Below, piece after piece: positions 8,554-18,867 of a stretch of DNA of 64,000 bases. Source of the DNA: Xenorhabdus indica (lineage in GTDB: Bacteria > Pseudomonadota > Gammaproteobacteria > Enterobacterales > Enterobacteriaceae); NCBI RefSeq assembly GCF_014467235.1, contig NZ_NKHP01000002.1, positions 181,527 through 245,526 of the forward strand, in the 5' to 3' direction. The translations under genes and the position numbers were made by a program. Positions within the stretch are counted from its first letter, which is position 1, and each line of letters starts with the position of its first letter. Under the pieces are notes generated by a model. That model saw nothing but the letters and a program-made list of their open reading frames with translations, was not told the DNA's origin and searched no databases.

Positions 8554-11500
8554 GCACTTTGTTCCTCATCAGTTGCACAATCGTCGTTTATACAGTCAAC
8601 AGTACAATCGACGGTACTAAAGAGCATATCCAGTGCATCAACAAATTCAACCGGTGGCAGATAGCGATAAATACCCTGTCCCGGATTATTGTTATCAATG
8701 CCACGCAGAAACAAATATATCACCCCACCAAAATGCTGCCGATAATCATAGTCCGTCAATCGATGGCGTAAATAACGATGCAGTGCCAGCGTATAGAGTT
8801 GGTATTGCAAATCATACCGATGCTCTATCATGGCTGAGGCCATAGCTTCCTGAGTGTATGATTCGCTGCTTTCTCCCAACCAGTTCGATTTATAATCCAC
8901 CACGTAAAACTTATCCTGCCAGCAAAATACCAAGTCAATAAACCCTTTCAACATACCTTTGACCTGATGGAAGGACAAAGGAGCGCACTGTGCTGACAAG
9001 GGATCATAACGATGGGTTAAGGCATCCAATGCGTTGGAACGCAGTAAATTATCAACCGGCAGATAAAACTGCATTTCGTTTTGTTGATGATAATGTGGAA
9101 CATCCGCAAGCCGCATTCCTTGTTCATTTAACTCTGCGGTCTGGATATCCATCATCCATTGCTGCAATACTGATGCCCAGCTCTCATCAAAACCTGCGGT
9201 TGTCAGCTTTTCCGCCAACCAGATCTGATCCGGCCGAGAGCTGAAATCCAGCTCTTCCAGAACTGAATGTAAAAACGTTCCAGCTGATGCCCCGCGCGGA
9301 AAAGTATGCGGTGTCATCAGCATTGATGGTTCAACTTGTTTTTCACCACGAACGTCAATATCAAGTTTCGGTGCAATGGATTGGACAATCACTTCTACTG
9401 ATTCGCCAAACGCACTGACATGAGCCTGAGAGCTGATATAATTATGAGAAACTGAACTCTGTAAGCCGGAATAACTGGTTACCCGCCAGTCATCCCGAAT
9501 GGCGCGCCGGAATTTTCTGGCAGCCAGCAATAACACATCTTCACTTCTGGGTTCCCATCTTTCATCTCCAATATCCTTTATCGGTATCACCTGAATATTG
9601 TCATCTTTGAGTTCATTTAAGCTACATTCCAGTAACGCTGCATCACCTTTCTGCCCTTTTTGCACCAAATAACCAAGGGCGGAAAGATGTAAATCCGTAT
9701 CCCCGGTTTTTTTCTTATTCCCCTGAATCAATGGCGCAACACCGACACTACAGTGATACACCGCTCGCGTTAAAGCCACATAGAGCAGACGCAAATCTTC
9801 CGCCAACCGCTCTTCATCGGCTAATGCCAGTTTTTCACTATCCTCAAAGATACTGAAATGGGTTTCAAAATTCTGACGATCGTGATAAATAGCCCGTTCC
9901 TGTTTTTTGAAGCTACAAATAAAAGGCAGCCAGACCAAAGGGTACTCGAGCCCCTTTGATTTGTGGATGGTACAAATCTGAACCAGATGTTTATCACTTT
10001 CCAGACGCATTTGCTGACTTTCTAACTGTGGATCAGGACGGGAAATCTGCTGTGCCAGCCAGCGAACCACTGAATGTTCACTATCCAATTGCAACGATTC
10101 TTCCTGCAACAGTTCACTAATATGCATAATATCAGTCAAACGACGCTCACCGTCATATCCTGCCAAGAGATTCTCTGCAATTCGGTATTTTCCCATGACT
10201 GCCCGTAACATCGGCAAAACACCACGTAAGCGCCACAACCGGGCATAACTGTCAAACTCATCCACCAACGTATTCCATGCTGTTTCATCATGGTTTAGCT
10301 GATCAATCTGCCGGGCACTTAAGCCAAATAAACTACTGGCTAATGCACTTCTGAGTACACGTTCCTTTTCTGGTGATAACACCGCTTGCAGAAGCCAGAG
10401 CAAGTCTTTAGCTTCTGGCGTATCAAATACATTCTCACGATTGGAAAGGAAGACAGATGGGATCTGTAATTTATTCAACTCATCACGAACCAATGCGGCT
10501 TCACTGCGACTACGCACCAGTACCGTAATATCCGCCGCTGTAACAGGCCTGCTTTTTTCACCCCGTTGCAACAGCGCATTCCCTTCCTGCCCTGCCAGTA
10601 ACCAATCTCTGATTTGAGCAGCACACAATCGTGCCATGCCCTGTTCGTAATCCCTTTTTGAAACTCCCTCTCCAGACTGGAACCAGAACTGCAAGGCTGT
10701 TTGTTCCTGCTCATGGAGCAATAATTTCAGGTCGTGATTTTTCTCTGCTGAGTTGACGTGAATAAACGGAATTTGGTCAAACAGAAACGGACGCTCTGTA
10801 TGGGAAAACAACTTATTGACCGCTTGTACCATCGGAGCAGAAGAACGCCAGTTAGTTTCCAACGTGTAATGCGCACTCACTTGGGCACGCGCCTGAATGT
10901 AGGTGAAAATATCCGCCCCGCGAAATGCATAAATTGCTTGTTTGGGGTCACCAATGAACAACAAACCATTTTCCGCTTGATGACGATATATGGCCTGAAA
11001 AATTCGGTATTGCTGCGGGTCAGTGTCCTGAAACTCATCGATCATCGCAACGGGGTAACGTTGCCGGATGGTTTCCGCCAGTTTTTCTCCACCTTCACGC
11101 TTCAAAGCGGTATCCAATCGCGTCAGTAAGTCGTCAAAGCCCATATGCCCACGCATCAGTTTTTCCTGATTGATGGACTGGCGTACTTCAACAATCGCTT
11201 TGGAGATGATGATGTCGCGTATGGTTAGTGGTTGTTGATATAAGTCATCAATGGCCGTAAACACGGGATGCCGGGGAACGTCACCCTTTTTGGTTTTTTC
11301 TTCCAATCTTGACTGGCAAAATTTATCCAAGTCTTTAGGAAGTTGATAATCTCTGGTTTGTGATTTAGCCCACTCAGAAACGCTATTCAGCCAATTTGGT
11401 AAATTATTCTTACTGTAACTGCGCTTATCTACCCCAGAATTACCAATCAGCGCTTGTAAATCCTGTACAGCCTCATTCCACTGCTGTTTGACCCCATCAA

Positions 11501-12209
11501 TCAAAGCAATAATCTTTTCGTGGCGGCTAACTAAGGTTTCATCACCGTCCGGCGCGTTGATGATATATGGAATATCCCCTCGAAGATGATCAGATATATC
11601 TTCCAACAGAGCATCTGGCCCACTCCATTCCTGACTGATCACCGTCGCCATTGATAGCGACAACGGATAACAGCGGCGCCGCCAGAAATCAGCACAACTT
11701 TGCTTTCGAAGTGGATATTCATCCTGAATCAACGTTTGCTCAAACAGAATGCCGGATTCAAACGCATTGTGCACCAACATGCGCTGGCAGAAGCCATGAA
11801 TGGTGTAAATTGCCGCTTCGTCCATTTGACGTTCAGCAGCCAGTAACCAATCCGCCGCACTTTGCCTGTCGGGGATCTCTGCCAGCAATTGCTGATAAAC
11901 CGGATCATTTACCGCGTTATTCTGCCGAATGCATGCCAGTCGCAACTGGTGGATATTTTTACGAATACGTCCACGCAATTCATCTGTTGCTGCCTTGGTA
12001 AATGTTACAACCAAGATCTCTTCAACATTAAGCGGACGGGAAAAGGCGGCATTGCCGCCCAATCCGAGTAACAAACGCAGGTAGAGTAAACCTATCGTGT
12101 AGGTTTTTCCCGTACCTGCTGAAGCCTCAATCAGCCGCTGACCATGCAGCGGCAATGTTAACGGGTTAAGTTTATGAGACGTTATGTTACGGGGTATTTC
12201 TGTGCTCAC
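8550..12209 (-). CDS. recB: exodeoxyribonuclease V subunit beta, RecB
   Basis: RecB combines the slower 3'-5' SF1A helicase and the only nuclease of RecBCD. The 1219-residue protein (1180 in E. coli) has Walker A IEASAGTGKTYTI near 27-39, AMIDEFQDTDPQQY and FIGDPKQAIYAFRG in the helicase core, TIHKSKGLEYPLVWLP and LLYVALTRAV in the later motifs. Near 1090-1110 is the RecB-family nuclease site, GFIDLVFCW followed by YVVDYKSNWLG, with the catalytic Asp and Lys present. The start is GTG, overlapping the ptrA TGA (GTGA), and its own stop overlaps recD's start. This translational chain should keep subunits balanced. Confidence 0.97.
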   Translation of the reverse strand: MSTEIPRNITSHKLNPLTLPLHGQRLIEASAGTGKTYTIGLLYLRLLLGLGGNAAFSRPLNVEEILVVTFTKAATDELRGRIRKNIHQLRLACIRQNNAVNDPVYQQLLAEIPDRQSAADWLLAAERQMDEAAIYTIHGFCQRMLVHNAFESGILFEQTLIQDEYPLRKQSCADFWRRRCYPLSLSMATVISQEWSGPDALLEDISDHLRGDIPYIINAPDGDETLVSRHEKIIALIDGVKQQWNEAVQDLQALIGNSGVDKRSYSKNNLPNWLNSVSEWAKSQTRDYQLPKDLDKFCQSRLEEKTKKGDVPRHPVFTAIDDLYQQPLTIRDIIISKAIVEVRQSINQEKLMRGHMGFDDLLTRLDTALKREGGEKLAETIRQRYPVAMIDEFQDTDPQQYRIFQAIYRHQAENGLLFIGDPKQAIYAFRGADIFTYIQARAQVSAHYTLETNWRSSAPMVQAVNKLFSHTERPFLFDQIPFIHVNSAEKNHDLKLLLHEQEQTALQFWFQSGEGVSKRDYEQGMARLCAAQIRDWLLAGQEGNALLQRGEKSRPVTAADITVLVRSRSEAALVRDELNKLQIPSVFLSNRENVFDTPEAKDLLWLLQAVLSPEKERVLRSALASSLFGLSARQIDQLNHDETAWNTLVDEFDSYARLWRLRGVLPMLRAVMGKYRIAENLLAGYDGERRLTDIMHISELLQEESLQLDSEHSVVRWLAQQISRPDPQLESQQMRLESDKHLVQICTIHKSKGLEYPLVWLPFICSFKKQERAIYHDRQNFETHFSIFEDSEKLALADEERLAEDLRLLYVALTRAVYHCSVGVAPLIQGNKKKTGDTDLHLSALGYLVQKGQKGDAALLECSLNELKDDNIQVIPIKDIGDERWEPRSEDVLLLAARKFRRAIRDDWRVTSYSGLQSSVSHNYISSQAHVSAFGESVEVIVQSIAPKLDIDVRGEKQVEPSMLMTPHTFPRGASAGTFLHSVLEELDFSSRPDQIWLAEKLTTAGFDESWASVLQQWMMDIQTAELNEQGMRLADVPHYHQQNEMQFYLPVDNLLRSNALDALTHRYDPLSAQCAPLSFHQVKGMLKGFIDLVFCWQDKFYVVDYKSNWLGESSESYTQEAMASAMIEHRYDLQYQLYTLALHRYLRHRLTDYDYRQHFGGVIYLFLRGIDNNNPGQGIYRYLPPVEFVDALDMLFSTVDCTVDCINDDCATDEEQSA

Positions 12210-15091
12210 TGAGCATTCACCTTAATCGGTAATTGTTTCTGAAAAGCGGATACATTCGGGTAAGTCTTCCAGCCTTTCAACTCTGCATATTGATGAAGTG
12301 AGCCTTTCTTCCCTGTAATTTGTGAAATCAGTGCTAAACCCTGACGTTTCATGACTGCTTTATCATAAAATTCAATCAATTGTGCTTTCGTCACTTTTTC
12401 AAGAGAGGCAATCATTTTCTCTCTTGAATCAAATTTGAAGTTATTAAGACCAAAATCACTGCCGTAACGGGATGCTTCCGCAGAAAACGTTTGTGGTGGT
12501 TGGCGCATCTCTGTCAGCAATACTGTTTTATACTGCTCAAAATTTGCATCAGACATTGCCTGCAATTTTTTCTTAGTTTGCTGATAGAAACTCTGGTAAC
12601 GCTGGTGCAGGTAATCAGGCTGTTCGCTGTTACTCTGCAACAGGAAGCCGAGCCCCCATTGTTCTCCTACCCTTGTATTGAAGGCAAAAACCGCATAACC
12701 CAATTGCTCTGTTGTTCTTAATTGATCATAGAACCAAGTCGATAAAATACTACTCAGAAGATTAGAATAGGCATATCCATTAATGCGATCATATCCCGTC
12801 GGGATGTAGACTTCCGCCAGTGCATTATCAGTGCTACTGGAAGTGCCTTCAAAGTTAACAGCATAATTACGTTTCAATTCGACATTTTCGCCACTCCACC
12901 ACACAGTACCCTGGTTGGCGAGCTGCTTATGCGCAGATATAACAATATCAATACTCTGTTTTTCGGTTAAATTACCGAAGACGACCGCCTGTAAAGCAGA
13001 ATTGTGGATCATCTTATGACGGTATTTAACAATATCATCAACATTGATGCTATCCATCGCTTTTAAGCGTTCAGACTGTTCAATATAAGGAACATTGGAT
13101 AAACGAGAAACCGGCTGCATTGCCATTTCATAGGCTTTGCCTTCATTGGCGATTTCCAACTGGTTACGATACCAAGACTTCGCTTGTTTCAGTTCAGCCG
13201 GAGTTGGTATAAATGCCATATACTGGCTGATAGCAGAAGTTAACAATTCAGGTAAATGTTGGGTATAACCATATGCCCCGATTTGCAACCCATCACTATA
13301 CTCGGTTGTCATCGCCAGACCTCCGACGGACGCCTGATAACCAAGCTGATCCAGTGCAAGAGAAGACAAATAAGACAACAGAGCGTAAGTCACCTGTTCT
13401 TTGGCGCTCTTCACACCATCAGCATTGCGCAGAGCCAATGCGATGCTTGCTTTCGGTTCATCGGCAAAATATTGGCTTGGCATATACAGCAGACGAACAC
13501 TCGGCTGTTCCAGAATCATTTTGGGATGTTTCTGGCTGCCAGATGTCTTAATCAGGGACAAATTATCAGGAATATAAGGGTTCAGTTCTGGTAAAGAGAA
13601 TGAAATACCTTTCTCCAGTTTTTGCCACTCATTACGCTGTTGTTGAGTGATTTTATTAACCTGATAAGGTGCCTGAACAAAATAAGCCTCTTTGTTATGT
13701 GGCTCTTTCGGGCTGATAAACCAAATGCGAGCATTTTCAGGTGTCAATTGAGCCAAACGGCTGGCAATAGCCTGAGGGTTATATTCATCCGCAAGATAGC
13801 AAGCATCCACCACATGAGAAACAGGCACCTGTAACATGGCATCAACTAACGACTGAATATAGTTCATATCCCGTACGATTGAGGCATACTGGAATGATAA
13901 ATTGAATACTTTAGCCATTTCATCAAAATAGCTTTTTTGAATGCCTTTTTGCTTCAGCAGGTTAATGTAAGAAAAGATAGCCGCAATAACCTGATCACGC
14001 CGCTCAAGCCCTTTGTCTGTCAATGTGACATAAATACTGAATGAACCGGAATTACCATCTGTTTTCGGGCTAGCACTGGCACTGATCCCTTCGGCCAGCC
14101 CCTGTTTCAGTAACCAGTCAGACAGGGTATTCTCACTGCGGTTACCAATCAGATAGCCAATATAGGCATCAGTTTTACTGCGAAAATCAGCGCTATTATC
14201 GGCAATGCTGAATTCCAGTTGCAACGATTTATAAGGTTTAAATGGCACGTAATGGATAATGACATTTCTTTCTTTATCTGTTATCGCCGGAACCGTAATG
14301 GCAGAGACGGAAGCATGTCGATTCGGAATACGGCCAAAAGTATCCACCGCAATCTGAGCTAATTTTTCTATCGGCTGATTTCCATACAGGACACCTTTCA
14401 TCAAATTGCCAGAGTAATAACGCTGATAAAAATCAACCAGTGCAGTCTGTAACTTACTGTCTGGTTTATCTTTCAGGGTTTCCAGATTTCCCCCCGCAAA
14501 ACGGGAATTCGGATGAGCCGGATTCAAGGTTTCCGAACGGATCTGCCAGATGCGGTGCCCTTCTCCGGCACGAGCAATGGTCATTTCGTTATCAACGGCA
14601 TGGCGCTCCCAATCAGTACTCTCAGGATCTAACAAAGGCTCTGCAAGTGCATCGGCCAGACGATCTGTCGCCTCTGCCAAAGAACCATTCTCAACTTCCA
14701 AATAAAAGGCTGTGCGGTTGGGTGAAGTGCTGGCATTGCCGCTCCCTCCATGTTTCTGTAAGAAACCATCAAAGCTGCCGGGCTGAGGATAGCGTTTAGA
14801 CCCCATAAATACCATGTGTTCCAAATAGTGTGCCAGTCCAAGCTGATTATCTGGATTCTGCATATGACCAACGGGGATTGCCACAGCCGCCAATGATTTA
14901 ACTGCTTTTTCATCTGAAACCAGCAGAACTGTCATGTCATTTTTCAGTTGGATAGCTTTATATTCACGGAAATCACGCTCACTTTTATGAATGGTTTCCG
15001 GTAACGGTTGCCAAGGCGATTCGGCATATGTTGTTTCTCCCCAGAAAAGTAGAAAAAGCATCATCGTGATGCGAATAACATATTTAGGCAT
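12206..15091 (-). CDS. ptrA: protease III (pitrilysin), periplasmic
   Basis: PtrA is a periplasmic M16 zinc metalloprotease that degrades small proteins and peptides. Its role has nothing obvious to do with RecBCD, but it is conserved between recC and recB in enterobacteria, as here. The 961-residue product (E. coli 962) begins with a Sec signal ending TTYAESPW near residue 25. The inverted zinc motif HYLEH is at 88-92, with the distal glutamate expected in the ENGSLAEATDRLADALAEPL segment at about 135-155. The later half contains the inactive M16 repeats. The start ATG at 15091 is preceded by GGGAGA. The gap to recC is only 31 bases and contains part of a 16-base tandem duplication. Confidence 0.97.
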   Translation of the reverse strand: MPKYVIRITMMLFLLFWGETTYAESPWQPLPETIHKSERDFREYKAIQLKNDMTVLLVSDEKAVKSLAAVAIPVGHMQNPDNQLGLAHYLEHMVFMGSKRYPQPGSFDGFLQKHGGSGNASTSPNRTAFYLEVENGSLAEATDRLADALAEPLLDPESTDWERHAVDNEMTIARAGEGHRIWQIRSETLNPAHPNSRFAGGNLETLKDKPDSKLQTALVDFYQRYYSGNLMKGVLYGNQPIEKLAQIAVDTFGRIPNRHASVSAITVPAITDKERNVIIHYVPFKPYKSLQLEFSIADNSADFRSKTDAYIGYLIGNRSENTLSDWLLKQGLAEGISASASPKTDGNSGSFSIYVTLTDKGLERRDQVIAAIFSYINLLKQKGIQKSYFDEMAKVFNLSFQYASIVRDMNYIQSLVDAMLQVPVSHVVDACYLADEYNPQAIASRLAQLTPENARIWFISPKEPHNKEAYFVQAPYQVNKITQQQRNEWQKLEKGISFSLPELNPYIPDNLSLIKTSGSQKHPKMILEQPSVRLLYMPSQYFADEPKASIALALRNADGVKSAKEQVTYALLSYLSSLALDQLGYQASVGGLAMTTEYSDGLQIGAYGYTQHLPELLTSAISQYMAFIPTPAELKQAKSWYRNQLEIANEGKAYEMAMQPVSRLSNVPYIEQSERLKAMDSINVDDIVKYRHKMIHNSALQAVVFGNLTEKQSIDIVISAHKQLANQGTVWWSGENVELKRNYAVNFEGTSSSTDNALAEVYIPTGYDRINGYAYSNLLSSILSTWFYDQLRTTEQLGYAVFAFNTRVGEQWGLGFLLQSNSEQPDYLHQRYQSFYQQTKKKLQAMSDANFEQYKTVLLTEMRQPPQTFSAEASRYGSDFGLNNFKFDSREKMIASLEKVTKAQLIEFYDKAVMKRQGLALISQITGKKGSLHQYAELKGWKTYPNVSAFQKQLPIKVNAQ

Positions 15092-15106
15092 AACCTAATA
15101 TTCTCC

Positions 15107-15138
15107 CTATTTCTTCTTTAAGCTATTTCTTCTTTAAA
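15107..15138. repeat. 16-base tandem duplication at the recC stop
   Basis: CTATTTCTTCTTTAAG (15107-15122) is followed directly by CTATTTCTTCTTTAAA (15123-15138), identical in 15 of 16 positions. The second copy encodes the end of RecC (Leu-Lys-Lys-Lys-stop on the minus strand); the first lies between recC and ptrA. It looks like a recent replication-slippage duplication. Confidence 0.8.
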
Positions 15139-18100
15139 TAGTACGCCATAGGCAACAAGTAGTTCTGCACTTCGCGTTTCATGCGTACCCAAAATGATTG
15201 ATCCACCTGCCTGAAAGCTCTTTGAGTATAAGCATCACTAAATTCACCCTTTTTTCCTTGTGTTCCTAGCCATTGCTGCATTAATTTGCTTTCCGCTTTT
15301 TGCTGAGCTTCCTCACTAAAATTAATCTGCTGGCTTTCCTTGTCGTAACAAGCCTCCAGCCATGCCCAACCACTTCGGCAGAACAGAGGAAGAGGCTCGG
15401 ACATCCCTTGAAAATAGCCTGCAACCAACTGATTCAGATAGTTCTTGGCTTCATCGGTTGTCAATGGTGAAAAATGCCATACACTGCTTTCCCTTCCATA
15501 CATGCGACTTTCACCTTCTCCTCCTGAGAAGCAGTAAGCAAGATGTTCAATCCATAGTTGGATACCATCATTGGCAGTTAAGTTCGCCGGACGCCAACAT
15601 AAAATTCCGTCAGATTGAACTTGGTTAATTTTTCCGGTCAGAGTAACAGCATCTAATTCATGGCGTAATGCTATGACAGAAGAGTCCATTCTCTCCTCTC
15701 GTACCTTATCTGCCAATGGCTGCATCGCCTCAAGCTGATTCCGCCAATATACTTCACCAAATGCACCGTGTGGCAACCCACCTGATGCACGGAGGTGATA
15801 AAACAATGAGTCAGGTTGCCCCTGCTCAAGCAAAATGTTCAATAACAATTGATTGAATTGATAACGCTGCAAATGATCCAATACAAAAGGCTCTTCCTCA
15901 GGTAATTCCGTTTCTTCAATAACAAAATGGACTTTCAATTTTTGCTGAAAAAATGCCCTGACCGGATGGCGATAAAAACGAACCAGATCATCCAACGCCA
16001 CTTCTGTTATCTCACGAGTATCGCAGTCTAACGGCTGACCAAAATGAACGGGGGAAATGCCTTGCAAACTGGCTGCCGGTAGCCATTCAACCGCATAACT
16101 TTGTAGCTCATGATCGGGTTGAAAGTTTTCCGTGGCAAAAGGGACACGCGTATGTTGCCGCAACAGATGATTTCTGACTTTTTTTGCACTGTCATCCACA
16201 TTGAGCATCTCATCTCCCGGCAAGCAGCAACTCTGGCAAACATAATCCAGCAGTTCGTTAACCAATACGGAAGGGTTACATTCTGTATCATCGCGAATTG
16301 ATTTACCAATGTAACTGATATACAAACACTCTTCTGCTGATATCAATGCTTCCAGAAACAGATAACGGTCATCGTCACGCCGTTTCCTGTCCCCTCTCTG
16401 GCTTTTTTCTGTCATCAGATCAAAGCCAAGTGGTGGGATTGTTCGTGGATAAATACCATCATTCATTCCCAACAAACAAACAACTTTAAAGGGAATAGAG
16501 CGCATTGGCATCAGAGTACAAAAGTTCAGGGAACCCGCAAGAAAACGTTGGCTGATCTTCTCATCATCAAAACGCAGAGCTAACTCATCACGCAGTAAGA
16601 TCAGGGGTATTTTTTTGTCATAATGTGCATGCAAACCATTCTCAATCACCTTCTGCCATTGCTGGATGATCAATGCCAATACCAGCTCGGTTTCATTATC
16701 CGCAATAAAAAAGGTTTCCAGCAATTGTGGACAAATACCAAGCCAGTCCGTCAATGATTGCTCTTCACTCAGAATCCTGCGCCAGCGATTTAATTCCATC
16801 AAAAACTCAGCCAGTTGCCCGGCCAGTTCTGCGGCAAGGCCACTGGATTCATCATAAGGTAAAACCTCATTCCACGGGCCTGCGTGGCTATCCATTGCAT
16901 AACCTAGCAACATGCGTGTCAGACCAAAATGCCAGGTATTCTGCCCGGTGGCAGGCAATGACAGCGCTTCAATATTGTCATCATCCAGCCCCCAACGGAT
17001 ACCGGATTCCTTTACCCAACGCCGCAATAAACGTAACCCATCTTCCTGAATTGCGAACTTATCAGCCAGAGAAGGTACTTCCAATAATGCTAATACCTGC
17101 TCGGCTGTAAAACGGCTCTGAGGTAAATCCAATAAAGTAATAAAAGCCTGCAATACCGGGTGTGCCTGACGGGCTTTACGATCAGAAATGGCAAAAGGAA
17201 TATAACGTTCATCCGGTACGTTACCGAATACGGCCTGAATATAGGGCGTATAATTGTCGATATCAGCCATCATGACAATAATGTCCCTCGGTGTCAGAGA
17301 AGGATTATCATCTAACAGACGCAGTATTTGATCCTGCAAAACCTCGACTTCTCTCTGTGGACTGTGGCACGAATGAAAAGACAGAGAATGATCTTCCCAG
17401 ACAATCTGTCGTTTCTTCAGACTATTTTTGAATGTGCTTTCTGTAGAGCCAATTTGAGCATGATCTTCAAGATGCAAGATATCCCGCTGGAGTTGATGCA
17501 GAATACAATCTGGCTCCAGTTCAACAAAAGCATGGATGTCAGCATCCGGCTCCAATTGGGACAACAGGTAAAGATTATCTCTTCCTAATTTTCCCCATGA
17601 AGCCAGTAAAGGGTTACTCAGATTCTGTTCCCCTTCTTCATTAAAAAGGGATTGCGCACTATCTGGATCTCTGAATCGTTCTAATGATTGCTGACTGCGG
17701 TAATGTCTAGGTTTACGGCTGTTCAATTTAGCAAGAAATGCGTAATTCTGAATATCACCCCAATAATATTGGCACGGGTTAGTGAACATTAGGTGGATAT
17801 CAATCTGCTTACCCAGTGCCTTGAATACTTGCAGGTAAGTGGGAGGTAAAGAAGATATGCCACAAATAAAGATCCGTGAAGGCAGTTTTTCCTGTGGAAA
17901 ATTTCCATCTTCCAATGCTGAAATAAAGCGATGATATAAGTTGGCACGATGCCACAGAGGTTGCTGTAGTTGATACGTGTACGCTATCAACTCGATCCAT
18001 AACCGTTTCTGCCATTCCTGGTTCACACTTAGTCCATCAATGAGTTGCCCACTTTCCCAGCTCTCCAGCCATTGAGGACGATAAACCAGGTATTGGTCAA

Positions 18101-18503
18101 ACAGGTCAGCAACTCTGCCAGCCAACTGATGGATCCTACGTTTATCATGATCCTGATCGAGATAATGTCTGAGTGCCACAAACTCAGGCTCAGTTAACAG
18201 GTTGGGTAGAAGTGTCATCAGTTTCCATTTCATGGCATCTTTGCTGAATGCACCTTCTCTGGGAACATCAGGCAATACCTGTGTAAACATCTGCCAGATA
18301 AACGTTGCCGGCAAAGGAAATTCCATATTTGCAGCAATCCCTAATTTCTCTGCCAGTTGAATTTGCAGCCACTGTGACATACCGGGGCTTTGAACCAGGA
18401 TCACTTCTTTGTCAAATGGGTTAGCGAGGGGGTTCTCCCTGATAAATATCGCCATCAACTCTTTCAGAATATCGAGTTGATTTGAATGATAAACTTTAAA
18501 CAT
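15123..18503 (-). CDS. recC: exodeoxyribonuclease V subunit gamma, RecC
   Basis: RecC is the scaffold of RecBCD that splits the DNA strands and recognises Chi. The 1126-residue product (1122 in E. coli) shows the helicase-like fold without intact catalytic motifs: IFICGISSLPPTYLQVFKAL near 215-235, VVCLLGMNDGIYPR near 640-655, and a C-terminal inactive nuclease-like domain. I start it at the ATG at 18503 (MFKVYHSNQLDILKELM), which matches the family. An in-frame start 18 bases upstream would add six residues. It overlaps the end of ppdC by eight bases, placing the recBCD genes downstream of the pseudopilin cluster, as in E. coli. Confidence 0.97.
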   Translation of the reverse strand: MFKVYHSNQLDILKELMAIFIRENPLANPFDKEVILVQSPGMSQWLQIQLAEKLGIAANMEFPLPATFIWQMFTQVLPDVPREGAFSKDAMKWKLMTLLPNLLTEPEFVALRHYLDQDHDKRRIHQLAGRVADLFDQYLVYRPQWLESWESGQLIDGLSVNQEWQKRLWIELIAYTYQLQQPLWHRANLYHRFISALEDGNFPQEKLPSRIFICGISSLPPTYLQVFKALGKQIDIHLMFTNPCQYYWGDIQNYAFLAKLNSRKPRHYRSQQSLERFRDPDSAQSLFNEEGEQNLSNPLLASWGKLGRDNLYLLSQLEPDADIHAFVELEPDCILHQLQRDILHLEDHAQIGSTESTFKNSLKKRQIVWEDHSLSFHSCHSPQREVEVLQDQILRLLDDNPSLTPRDIIVMMADIDNYTPYIQAVFGNVPDERYIPFAISDRKARQAHPVLQAFITLLDLPQSRFTAEQVLALLEVPSLADKFAIQEDGLRLLRRWVKESGIRWGLDDDNIEALSLPATGQNTWHFGLTRMLLGYAMDSHAGPWNEVLPYDESSGLAAELAGQLAEFLMELNRWRRILSEEQSLTDWLGICPQLLETFFIADNETELVLALIIQQWQKVIENGLHAHYDKKIPLILLRDELALRFDDEKISQRFLAGSLNFCTLMPMRSIPFKVVCLLGMNDGIYPRTIPPLGFDLMTEKSQRGDRKRRDDDRYLFLEALISAEECLYISYIGKSIRDDTECNPSVLVNELLDYVCQSCCLPGDEMLNVDDSAKKVRNHLLRQHTRVPFATENFQPDHELQSYAVEWLPAASLQGISPVHFGQPLDCDTREITEVALDDLVRFYRHPVRAFFQQKLKVHFVIEETELPEEEPFVLDHLQRYQFNQLLLNILLEQGQPDSLFYHLRASGGLPHGAFGEVYWRNQLEAMQPLADKVREERMDSSVIALRHELDAVTLTGKINQVQSDGILCWRPANLTANDGIQLWIEHLAYCFSGGEGESRMYGRESSVWHFSPLTTDEAKNYLNQLVAGYFQGMSEPLPLFCRSGWAWLEACYDKESQQINFSEEAQQKAESKLMQQWLGTQGKKGEFSDAYTQRAFRQVDQSFWVRMKREVQNYLLPMAYYLKKK

Positions 18504-18867
18504 CAATGCTCCCGCTTGCACAAAACCAGCGTTCTAATTTACCTGAAGGATTATAGCTTTTTGTCACAGTTACCGTTATCTGATAGCACCCCAATGGATG
18601 AAATTCCTGTCGAAACTCCGTTTCCCACCCTTGTTGTGATCCCTTTTCACCTTCAATCATCTTTCCTTTTAATGACTCATATTGTTCCAACTGCTCATGT
18701 GCCAGTTTTACTGCCTTAAGTTGTAACCAATACTGCTGGAAATTTGATAACAGTGCCTGATGGTAACGCATTAAACCTAACAGCGAGACAGCAAACACGA
18801 CAGATGCCACCATGACTTCCGGCAAACTTATGCCATTCTGCTGCTTATGCCTGCGAAATATTTTCAT
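18496..18867 (-). CDS. ppdC: prepilin peptidase-dependent protein C (minor pseudopilin-like)
   Basis: The 123-residue product carries a type IV pilin-like N-terminus: a basic leader (KIFRRHKQQNG), cleavage before Ile, then ISLPEVMVASVVFAVSLLG as the hydrophobic helix. It should be processed by a prepilin peptidase and sit in the inner membrane as a minor pseudopilin. I chose the ATG at 18867 because it overlaps the ygdB stop in ATGA fashion; another ATG two codons earlier is possible. It is longer than the E. coli protein (107). It belongs to the ppdA-ppdB-ygdB-ppdC string and its 3' end overlaps recC. Confidence 0.88.
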   Translation of the reverse strand: MKIFRRHKQQNGISLPEVMVASVVFAVSLLGLMRYHQALLSNFQQYWLQLKAVKLAHEQLEQYESLKGKMIEGEKGSQQGWETEFRQEFHPLGCYQITVTVTKSYNPSGKLERWFCASGSIDV

